The notes below the pieces were generated by a model that did no database searches, was not told the DNA's origin, and saw nothing but the letters and a program-made list of their open reading frames with translations. From Calditrichota bacterium (GTDB lineage: Bacteria > Calditrichota > Calditrichia > Calditrichales > Calditrichaceae), in NCBI GenBank assembly GCA_024278715.1, contig JAJRSN010000447.1:1-9303 (forward strand): DNA of 9,303 nt, in the 5' to 3' direction. The position numbers were made by a program, and so were the translations under genes. This document shows positions 1 to 5,803 of the stretch, piece by piece; the first letter of the stretch is position 1; each line of letters begins with the position of its first letter.

Positions 1-319
1 AATCGGGTAATTTACGTAAAGTGGCGATGAGTCTTAAAAATTCTCTGCAAGTCAAATAGGGAAAAATATGGGTCTCTTCCGGCGCATAACCGCAATGTTG
101 TTTAATCCATTGGCGGTCTTTTTTTGCGGAATGGTTTTGTATCCGTACCTCGCCGGAAAATTCCTGAATGAGTCCCAGAATTACGCGAATGAGCGAAGTT
201 TTTCCGGCTCCGTTTGGTCCTATCAGTCCGGTGATTTGCTCCCGGTCAATCGATAAACGGATATTTTTTAACGCCTGATACGATTCGTAGAACAGGGATA
301 CGTTTTCAATTTGAATCAT
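1..319 (-). CDS. ABC transporter ATP-binding protein, N-terminal part (runs off the left edge)
   Basis: This is the first 106 codons of an ABC ATPase that would power the membrane protein encoded just upstream. The protein begins MIQIENVSLFYESYQALKNI, a typical ABC opening with the aromatic A-loop tyrosine near residue 11. The Walker A motif GPNGAGKTS spans residues 34-42. The Q-loop region reads GYAPEETHIFPYLT (residues 77-90), with Glu where many ABC proteins have Gln. That style is common in CcmA/NatA-like ATPases of ABC-2 exporters. The signature motif, Walker B and H-loop lie beyond the window. The start ATG (complement of 317-319) is 7 nt after the permease stop codon. Its ribosome-binding GAGG (complement of 325-328) overlaps that stop, which suggests translational coupling. 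The family assignment is firm; the transported substrate is unknown. Confidence 0.93.
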   Translation of the reverse strand, partial: MIQIENVSLFYESYQALKNIRLSIDREQITGLIGPNGAGKTSLIRVILGLIQEFSGEVRIQNHSAKKDRQWIKQHCGYAPEETHIFPYLTCREFLRLIATLRKLPD

Positions 320-324
320 GGTAA

Positions 325-328
325 CCTC
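325..328 (-). promoter_or_regulatory. Ribosome-binding site of the ABC ATPase overlapping the permease stop codon
   Basis: On the minus strand the sequence reads TGAGGTTACCATG. The permease stop codon TGA shares its GA with the Shine-Dalgarno-like GAGG, which sits 5 nt before the ATPase start. Such an overlap usually keeps the two subunits in step, because ribosomes finishing the permease can restart on the ATPase. The site is seen directly; coupling is inferred. Confidence 0.6.
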
Positions 329-1643
329 AGCGCTTTAAAAAACGATAACTTTTGTAAAAGAAGAGCAGCAAAAACAGAACGGTAATCAGCGGTCCGAGAA
401 AATAGTAATTTAAGATCATAACGGTAAAGAAGATCAGCGAAAAGTGGTAAGCGTAGCCAGCCAGTCTGGGGTCGTCAAAAAAGATGATCTGAAAAGAGAT
501 CATGGTCAAAAGAATCACGCCCGAAGAAAGCATCAGAAAAAGAAGGAGTTGCCAGTGTTCGCTAATCCCTATTCCTCCGAACCAGAGGGTCACACTGTAA
601 CCGATCAAAAGAATAAGCACAAACAAAAATTCGACCAGAAACCGGGAAATGACAAAAAGCCGAAAGGGAATGATCAACATTCTAAAATACCATTCCGGCT
701 CCGAATAAACATATCGCCGGCTGAAAAAATTGCTGTAATGCCACCAGATCAATCCGAATAAAATGAGCGTAAAAACTTCAACAGCCCGATTCGGGTAAAA
801 TCGAAATACCGCGACTCCGGAAAGAACAAGAAGAGTAAAAAGCAACAGTTTGTTTTTTCGGTAAGAGGGATTACGCCATAAATTGAGCATCTCCTTTCCG
901 AAGAGGACGGAAATCATGCCGCTTTTGCTTAATGAAAAGAATTTTGGCGTTTTTAGCTGATGCTCTTTTGCGGTAAGGGGAAAGAGCTCTTCCAGAGAAG
1001 GGGAAAACCGTTTTAAGATAAAAAGACTTCCGGTCAGGCTGCAGGTTAAAAACAGCAGATCGACCCAAAGCAAGGAAAGGCGGTTCCAATAGAAAATCCA
1101 ACCGATAACCAAAAAAAGCGCAGCAGCAAGCAGACTGAAACAGTAGAAACTTTTTTGGTTCCTGAAACGGTAAAACAGTGTAACAGTAAACATAAAGGCG
1201 GCAATATCCAGAGCTATGAGCAGCAAGGCACCGAATAATCCGATCAACGGATCGACAAGGCTAACGGCGGCGGCGATCGGCAGATACAACAGCCAGGCGG
1301 GCAGCCAGTATTTGTGCGTGTAATAACCGAGAATGGTTAACAGTTCTCGAGAAGACAAGGGAAGCGTGTAAAATTCGCTCAAAGCGGATTGTTTGTGAAT
1401 CAATCGGGTCAAAATCCACGGCGCGCTGATTAAAAAATAGAGCGCAAAAGCTGCGTTTATTACAAGCGTTAAATCAAACGGATTTAGCCGGTTTTTAAAA
1501 GCCAATGTCTCAAAAACAGGATTAAGCCGGGTGATCGCATAAACATAAACCACAGCTACCAAAAACAAAAGTTGCAGCCTGTTGAGCAGCGAAAGCTGAC
1601 GCCAGGCGTTTAAAGGTTGCCGAAGCAAAAGTTTTAATAGCAT
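327..1643 (-). CDS. ABC-2-type exporter permease, multi-spanning
   Basis: This is a 438-residue, strongly hydrophobic inner-membrane protein, probably the permease partner of the ATPase that follows it by 7 nt. Hydrophobic stretches suggest about ten to twelve membrane segments, near residues 23-38, 59-79, 113-128, 132-157, 166-186, 190-210, 265-282, 289-306, 328-354, 363-389 and 400-430. Two features recall ABC-2 exporters: a YTLPLSSRELL segment (92-102), like the coupling region LPxSRxxI/L seen after the second helix of such permeases, and a cytosolic KEMLNLWRNPSYRKNK segment (250-265) opening the second half. The two-half layout in one chain resembles large ABC-2/EcsB-like permeases. It starts 17 nt after the C1 peptidase stop, with only a weak A-rich ribosome site. 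The substrate cannot be read from the sequence. Confidence 0.85.
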   Translation of the reverse strand: MLLKLLLRQPLNAWRQLSLLNRLQLLFLVAVVYVYAITRLNPVFETLAFKNRLNPFDLTLVINAAFALYFLISAPWILTRLIHKQSALSEFYTLPLSSRELLTILGYYTHKYWLPAWLLYLPIAAAVSLVDPLIGLFGALLLIALDIAAFMFTVTLFYRFRNQKSFYCFSLLAAALFLVIGWIFYWNRLSLLWVDLLFLTCSLTGSLFILKRFSPSLEELFPLTAKEHQLKTPKFFSLSKSGMISVLFGKEMLNLWRNPSYRKNKLLLFTLLVLSGVAVFRFYPNRAVEVFTLILFGLIWWHYSNFFSRRYVYSEPEWYFRMLIIPFRLFVISRFLVEFLFVLILLIGYSVTLWFGGIGISEHWQLLLFLMLSSGVILLTMISFQIIFFDDPRLAGYAYHFSLIFFTVMILNYYFLGPLITVLFLLLFFYKSYRFLKR

Positions 1644-1660
1644 TTTTTTCTTTGGTTTGC

Positions 1661-2797
1661 TTATCGAGAGTTAGGGCTTAATTTGATGTTTTTAACGATT
1701 TCCGGAACAGCCTTTTTATGCACGAGAAAAGCCAATACTTTTAATTTAACATAATCGCCGTGAAAAAAGAAATAGCCGGGTACTTTTCCGTCCCAGGCTG
1801 TGCGCCACGAATCTTTAACCAGGAACCAGTCGTCTCCGCCGATTCTGCGGTAGCCGACAAAGTGCATTAGATGGTCGTCCGTCGTTGATCCGTTTTGGAA
1901 ACGCATTTCACGAGCCTGTTGATCGATATATTTTCCCGGAATGTCGTAAGGCGGCACAAAAGCTACATCGTATTTTCCGATTCTACCAGGTTCGCCGATG
2001 TCGCTGTCGAAAGTCACCGAGTAACCTCTTTTTAAGGCGTTTTTAATTCCCCGATAGAAATCGTTTAAAGGAACATTGAAGTAGCGATCGTTGTGCGCCC
2101 AGTTGTCGGGTACTTTGAGTTCGGTGAATTGATAAAAAGGAGCGTACTCAAACGAAGTTACCATGATGTATTGATCCCACGGCAGGCGTACGACTTGTTT
2201 CAGAAAAGTCTTTGGCGAGTAAGATCGACCGCGATAAGTAAAAGATTGGGGCGGCACGCCCATAAACCTGTACAGAATCTCGCGCACTTTTTGCAGTACA
2301 AGGTCTTCGTTCCATACCTGCAATGTTTTAACCTGATCCATCAAGGAATCCAGTTGAGCGTACATGCGCTTGTGATTGTAGGTTTTTCGTCCGTTTACCA
2401 GACCCGGATAGACGGAATAGGGTACGATACCGTATTTTTGAACCATGTCAAAAACTCCGGTAAACAAGTCGCCCGGAGAAAACCGCGATTTACCGCGGGT
2501 TTTAACGAAACGCCGGGCTTTTTCGATGTAAACATGAAAAAAAGGATACATCATGGAAAGGCGGACCGTGTCTAACCCGAAACGCTGCATTTCGCTTTCA
2601 ATAAACGAAACAGTGGCAAAACTCCAGCAGGCGGAAGTCGTGTCCTGATTGATCGGAGGAAGATGAGGTAAAATTTTAAAGCCCGAAGTCGATTTGGGCT
2701 TGTGTATTTTATTCAGATATTTCTGAGTATCAAAGGATTTGGCGGTTAAAAAAGATACAGAGACAAGAATAATGAAAATATAATTCCGAATCTTCAT
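1661..2797 (-). CDS. Secreted C1-family cysteine peptidase (bleomycin hydrolase/aminopeptidase C-like)
   Basis: This 378-residue protein has a clear N-terminal signal peptide (Lys3, Arg4, then a hydrophobic core to about residue 19, ending LTAK), so it should act in the periplasm or outside. The papain-fold active site is visible: Gln51 (oxyanion hole), six residues before Cys57 in TSACWSF, and His309 in the DDHLMHFVGY segment. The third catalytic position, in the FLVKDSW segment, is Asp329 where papain and bleomycin hydrolase have Asn. The order Cys, long helical middle, His, (N/D)SW and closing YVKLKVLAFLVHK follows the C1B bleomycin-hydrolase pattern and not the shorter papain pattern. Classical bleomycin hydrolases are cytosolic and about 450 residues long, so this is a shorter, exported relative. 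No T9SS tail is present. It is the first gene of a likely operon with the ABC-2 permease (17 nt gap) and ATPase. Whether it trims an exported peptide is open. Confidence 0.85.
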   Translation of the reverse strand: MKIRNYIFIILVSVSFLTAKSFDTQKYLNKIHKPKSTSGFKILPHLPPINQDTTSACWSFATVSFIESEMQRFGLDTVRLSMMYPFFHVYIEKARRFVKTRGKSRFSPGDLFTGVFDMVQKYGIVPYSVYPGLVNGRKTYNHKRMYAQLDSLMDQVKTLQVWNEDLVLQKVREILYRFMGVPPQSFTYRGRSYSPKTFLKQVVRLPWDQYIMVTSFEYAPFYQFTELKVPDNWAHNDRYFNVPLNDFYRGIKNALKRGYSVTFDSDIGEPGRIGKYDVAFVPPYDIPGKYIDQQAREMRFQNGSTTDDHLMHFVGYRRIGGDDWFLVKDSWRTAWDGKVPGYFFFHGDYVKLKVLAFLVHKKAVPEIVKNIKLSPNSR

Positions 2798-2845
2798 AAT
2801 GAAATCCCGAAATTGTTTTTTTATTTTTAAAATTAAGCTAGGAAA

Positions 2846-2875
2846 TTAAATTAAACAATGTTTTATTTAGTTCAA
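2846..2875 (-). promoter_or_regulatory. Possible promoter of the C1 peptidase operon, with internal palindrome
   Basis: On the minus strand, TTG (complement of 2873-2875) is followed after 19 nt by TAATTTAA (complement of 2846-2853). This loosely resembles the Bacteroidota-type promoter (TTG near -33, TAnnTTTG near -7). Between the two elements lies the perfect 11-bp palindrome AAACATTGTTT (complement of 2853-2863), which could be an operator. The region is so AT-rich that both could occur by chance. The position, 49-78 nt before the peptidase start, is reasonable. Confidence 0.22.
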
Positions 2876-2925
2876 AATATTTAAAAACCTGGCGGTTTGA
2901 GTTGATTAATCGTTAAACGGAATGA

Positions 2926-2971
2926 GTAACAAAGACGTGATGCGTAATGTGTGACGCGTGATGAGTAATAA
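2926..2971 (+). repeat. Degenerate heptamer repeat block 1
   Basis: Five 7-bp units follow each other without a gap from 2937: GTGATGC, GTAATGT, GTGACGC, GTGATGA and GTAATAA, fitting a consensus close to GTRAYGN. A sixth related unit, GTAACAA (2926-2932), precedes them, separated by the four bases AGAC. The units vary at set positions (R at 3, Y at 5) while the G, T and A positions are kept. This looks like an old or actively edited tandem array and not recent slippage. Confidence 0.8.
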
Positions 2972-3031
2972 AAAACACAAAATAAAAAATAAAAAAGGAT
3001 TGTAAGAAAGCAGTGAAATCGGTTTGACGTG

Positions 3032-3043
3032 CCGGGAAACCGG
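3032..3043 (+). repeat. Short inverted repeat CCGG-GAAA-CCGG
   Basis: CCGG, GAAA, CCGG form a perfect 4-bp stem with a GNRA-type tetraloop on the plus strand. A second possible stem, CGGTTT (3020-3025) with AAACCG (3037-3042), competes with it. There is no following T-tract on either strand, so it is not a standard terminator. It lies in the more GC-rich island between repeat blocks 1 and 2. Its role is unknown. Confidence 0.35.
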
Positions 3044-3063
3044 AGGAGCCCGCTTAACAAGAA

Positions 3064-3124
3064 GTGACAAGGTAACAAGGTCGTAATGCGTAAAGCGCAA
3101 CAAGTAACGAGTGACAAGCGACGA
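3064..3124 (+). repeat. Degenerate heptamer repeat block 2
   Basis: Two units, GTGACAA (3064-3070) and GTAACAA (3072-3078), are followed by GGTC. Six units then run in perfect 7-bp register from 3083 to 3124: GTAATGC, GTAAAGC, GCAACAA, GTAACGA, GTGACAA and GCGACGA. The consensus is G(T/C)RA(Y/A)RM, the same family as block 1, in the same orientation. Read on the other strand the units look like TTGTCAC, TCGTTAC and GCATTAC. Confidence 0.8.
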
Positions 3125-3135
3125 ATAACCAGAAG

Positions 3136-3178
3136 CCTGCAACCTGCAACCAGTAACCCTTACACCCTTAACCCTTAA
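3136..3178 (+). repeat. Heptamer repeat block 3: CCTGCAA and CCCTTAA units
   Basis: CCTGCAA occurs twice in direct tandem (3136-3149). After the spacer CCAGTAA come CCCTTAC (3157-3163), one extra base, and CCCTTAA twice (3165-3178). The 7-bp spacing matches blocks 1 and 2, but the motif differs. The block ends 37 bp from the subtilase stop codon. The CCCTTAA pair resembles a telomere-type heptamer only by chance of composition. Confidence 0.7.
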
Positions 3179-3214
3179 CGAAAATCATAAATCCAAACCT
3201 TGTCACGCTGTCCG

Positions 3215-5323
3215 CTATTTCATCAGAACCATCTTTTTGGCTGATTGTTTATCGCCGACTTTTAATTGGTAAAAATAAACGCCCGTGGCGTAATTTGCTC
3301 CGTTAAAATACACGTAATGAAGTCCGTTATTTTGAGTTTTATCCACGAGGGTTTGGATGAGTTGCCCTCTGGAGTTAAAAATTTTCAGAGTGACGCGCTC
3401 ATTTTTATTAACAACATAATATTTAATTTGAGTAACCGGATTAAACGGATTCGGCTGGTTTTGGTAAAGCACGAATGTTTGAGGCTGTAAATCGGGCATT
3501 TCAATGGAATCGGAAGTAAAGGCGTCGGTTAAATCGATGCCGCCGTAACCAAAAACACGATCCCAAGTGTTGGGATTTTCCTTAACCTGCAACTGACTCA
3601 CCGTAACTCCGTCCGGGCGCACTGTACCCTGAGCGTGTTTTGACAAATAATCGATCAACTGTTCGGGAGACCAATCGGGATGCAGTTCCATTAACAAAGC
3701 GATGGCTCCTGCGGCTACAGGCGAAGCCATGGACGTTCCCTGTGAATAGGCGTAATAATCGGTGTAAGGCGCAGGAGGCAGATATGCGGCGCTGTAACTG
3801 GCATCTCTGCTGCGGGCGGATAAAATAATCGTCCCGGCGGCAATCACGTCTGGTTTCGGTCGGTCGTCTCCCGTGGGGCCTATGGAGCTGTAAGACGCTA
3901 TTCCGCCAACGTCGCCGCTGTTGGGATAATAATAAGTATTGCCGTCGCTCGCGGGCCAGCTATTCCGGATAATAAACGCCCCGACCGATATTACACGAGT
4001 GGCGCAGGCGTCGTTAGCAAGGGTGTAGGGATAAAAATCGGAGCCGTAAAGCGAACCCTGAGAAAACGCCCCGTAAGGCTGTTCAAAAACCGGTCCGTCG
4101 CTCCAGGCGTGGCGTTCGATTTTATTGTTATTATTGTTGTCTTTTAAGCCGGTTAAGGTCAGAGTAAAAGTCTCGTTGGCTAACGAACTGTCTTCCATAA
4201 AAATGTAAGCGCCGACCTTGCCGTTGGGATGGGATGAGGCGGGAAGCAAATAAACGTCGATTCCGTTGCTGGTTTTATGACCGTTTTTAATAACATTGGT
4301 AATGGATCCGGTTGACCATTTTAAAGAGACGCTTAGTATATCGTCTCCTTTTTCGATCCAGACGGTTACATATTTCGTAAATTTGAATTTTATGTCGGAC
4401 GTACTGACAACCTTGTCGTCAAAATAATGCACGGCGTTGGAGCCGTCGTTACCAGCCGAGCGAACAATGACGCGTCCCGGACCCACTAGGTTGTCGATAG
4501 CGCTGTTAAAATCGTCGGTTCCGTCATGGGGTCCGTACTGATGACCGAGACTGATGTTGATGACGCATGGTTTGTTCAGCGAATCCGCGATGCCGAAAAT
4601 GTAATTGACGGCATCCAGAATATACGCATTTTTATAACTTGTTTTAACAACAACCACATTCGCGCCGATGGCAGATCCGTCCAGGGTGTCGGGAGGGGTA
4701 ATGTTCTCGTTATGTCCGATAAATGAACCGGCTACATGGGTGCCGTGCCCCTGATAATCCCGTTGTTTTACTATGCTGTAAGGAGCTCCCGACAACAGAT
4801 CCTGATTGATCTGATTTTGGTCATATTCAGTTCCGTAAGAATAACCCTGCGGAGGATCTCCGTCTTCGGTCTGATCCCAGAGAAAGAGAATTCGGGTTTT
4901 TCCGTTTTTCAAAAACATGGGATGGTAAAAATCGATTCCCGTATCTATAATTCCGGTCAGAACATTTTCGCCTGTGTATCCCTTTTCGTGAGCGATTTTA
5001 ACGTGTTGATAATTCACGGCGAGAGAATTTAAGGGCTTGCTTTTAATTCCGTAAGAGATGCTTTTAATTCCCGATATTTTCAACAAATCGTTAAATCGTG
5101 TCCGCGGAACAATGACCGTTGCGTAATCGCCGATATCTGTTTGCACGTCAAAACCGGCTTGGTACAGTTTGTCGCCTAATCTTAAGTCTCCGTGAACCAA
5201 TAAATGGTATTCGGTAATGCCGGTTTTGGCTAATGGTTTTTGAGAAATACGTTGCAAAGCAGGGTCAATAAATTGCCCGTAAAGCAAACTTCCTATAATA
5301 AGCAAGAAAAAAATGAATTTCAT
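3215..5323 (-). CDS. Subtilisin-like serine protease (S8) with T9SS sorting tail
   Basis: This 702-residue exported protease has a signal peptide (hydrophobic residues 3-16, ending LLYG) and an I9-like prodomain at about 36-98. The S8 catalytic domain carries Asp127 in GIIDTGID, His193 in GHGTHVAG, oxyanion Asn292 in RSAGNDG and Ser531 in GTSMASP. Between Asn292 and the RVISVGA strand (443-449) sits about 150 extra residues, rich in beta-type sequence and carrying an Asn run (DNNNNNK, 395-401). This is probably an inserted beta-sandwich domain. The C-terminal 85 residues begin LYQNQPNPFNP and end KKMVLMK, the type A sorting domain read by the type IX secretion system and removed at the surface. 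The start ATG has a good AGGAG (complement of 5330-5334) 6 nt ahead. It follows the lipoprotein gene by 17 nt, so the two are probably cotranscribed. The natural substrate is unknown. Confidence 0.95.
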   Translation of the reverse strand: MKFIFFLLIIGSLLYGQFIDPALQRISQKPLAKTGITEYHLLVHGDLRLGDKLYQAGFDVQTDIGDYATVIVPRTRFNDLLKISGIKSISYGIKSKPLNSLAVNYQHVKIAHEKGYTGENVLTGIIDTGIDFYHPMFLKNGKTRILFLWDQTEDGDPPQGYSYGTEYDQNQINQDLLSGAPYSIVKQRDYQGHGTHVAGSFIGHNENITPPDTLDGSAIGANVVVVKTSYKNAYILDAVNYIFGIADSLNKPCVINISLGHQYGPHDGTDDFNSAIDNLVGPGRVIVRSAGNDGSNAVHYFDDKVVSTSDIKFKFTKYVTVWIEKGDDILSVSLKWSTGSITNVIKNGHKTSNGIDVYLLPASSHPNGKVGAYIFMEDSSLANETFTLTLTGLKDNNNNNKIERHAWSDGPVFEQPYGAFSQGSLYGSDFYPYTLANDACATRVISVGAFIIRNSWPASDGNTYYYPNSGDVGGIASYSSIGPTGDDRPKPDVIAAGTIILSARSRDASYSAAYLPPAPYTDYYAYSQGTSMASPVAAGAIALLMELHPDWSPEQLIDYLSKHAQGTVRPDGVTVSQLQVKENPNTWDRVFGYGGIDLTDAFTSDSIEMPDLQPQTFVLYQNQPNPFNPVTQIKYYVVNKNERVTLKIFNSRGQLIQTLVDKTQNNGLHYVYFNGANYATGVYFYQLKVGDKQSAKKMVLMK

Positions 5324-5340
5324 TGTTTGCTCCTGAATAT

Positions 5341-5655
5341 TTAATGAAGTTTTTGTTCTCCGCTGTTAATCCGCACAATACGTTCGTCCTTAAGTAGCGC
5401 TTTTAGCTGAATTTTTGTCACATGACCCGTGTAATAATTGCGTTTCAATTTCTTTAAAAAAGAATAATCGGTCAAGGGAGCGTTGGAAACCACGACAATA
5501 GCAAGAGTATCCACGGAATCTTTTACAGTTTGAACCAGCCATTTGTCAACTCTCGGGTCAAGCGAAACCACATGTTTCTCATAAAGCGGTTTGCTTGTTG
5601 CGACACACCCGACGATTAAAAAGAAGAGGGATAATACAAGGAAAAACTTTCTCAT
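5341..5655 (-). CDS. Small lipoprotein with I9 prodomain-like C-terminal half
   Basis: This 104-residue protein starts with a lipoprotein signal: positively charged MRK, a hydrophobic core, then the lipobox LIVG-Cys17. The residue after Cys is Val and not Asp, which fits outer-membrane sorting by the E. coli rule, although that rule may not hold here. From about residue 49 the order of elements is strand (TLAIVVVS), helix (DYSFLKKLKR), strand (YYTGHVT), helix (KIQLKALLKDE), strand (RIVRINSG). This matches the layout of inhibitor I9 / subtilisin prodomains, in particular the helix-then-V-x-x-I ending, although the second strand seems shortened. The gene has a strong AGGAGT ribosome site (complement of 5662-5667) and is 17 nt upstream of the subtilase. 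An inhibitor or intermolecular chaperone for that protease is the simplest hypothesis. The gene and lipobox are solid; the I9 relation is judged by eye. Confidence 0.82.
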   Translation of the reverse strand: MRKFFLVLSLFFLIVGCVATSKPLYEKHVVSLDPRVDKWLVQTVKDSVDTLAIVVVSNAPLTDYSFLKKLKRNYYTGHVTKIQLKALLKDERIVRINSGEQKLH

Positions 5656-5803
5656 AACGAGACTCCTTTTAATTTAATTTATTCCCGGATATGCGTTGTT
5701 ATCGGCGTTTTTCCGGAGAGTTTGAATTTTTAAATTTAGTTGCGCCCTTTAATTTGTTAATATTCAAGAAGAAACAGGAATTCCGCCAGACTCGTTTAAT
5801 TTT

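Larger units (their letters stand above)
2798..3214. other. 417-bp intergenic region with AT-rich leader and degenerate heptamer repeats
   Basis: No gene is supported here. The left part (2798-2880) is very AT-rich and is the likely leader of the C1 peptidase operon. From about 2926 to 3178 the DNA is dominated by blocks of imperfect 7-bp units, listed separately. Between the first two blocks lies a non-repeated island at 2972-3063: an A-rich stretch followed by a more GC-rich segment with a CCGG-GAAA-CCGG hairpin at 3032-3043. The last part (3179-3214) follows the subtilase stop codon and shows no clear terminator. Two overlapping minus-strand open frames of 78 codons here only reflect the repeats, since a 7-bp period gives a 7-residue pattern in every frame. 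Confidence 0.8.

Noticed and set aside
68..256. Plus-strand 62-codon frame with hydrophobic start
   Set aside because: It is antisense to the ABC ATPase, which has a clear Walker A motif on the minus strand.
444..761. Plus-strand open frame rich in Lys, Gln and Asp
   Set aside because: It is the antisense of hydrophobic permease codons, which explains its charged, repetitive look.
2093..2575. Plus-strand open frame of 160 codons
   Set aside because: It runs antisense to the C1 peptidase, whose frame holds Cys57, His309 and a signal peptide. The plus-strand translation shows no domain or good start.
2881..3142. Two overlapping minus-strand open frames of 78 codons
   Set aside because: They lie in the heptamer-repeat region and encode low-complexity runs such as THYASR and LVTRY, which come from the 7-bp period. 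Neither has a ribosome site or a recognisable domain.
2926..3178. CRISPR array
   Set aside because: The repeats are 7 bp and contiguous, with no 20-40 bp unique spacers, and no cas gene is present.
3165..3178. Telomere-like CCCTTAA tandem
   Set aside because: There are only two exact copies in the middle of a gene region, and the 7-bp spacing belongs to the wider local repeat pattern.
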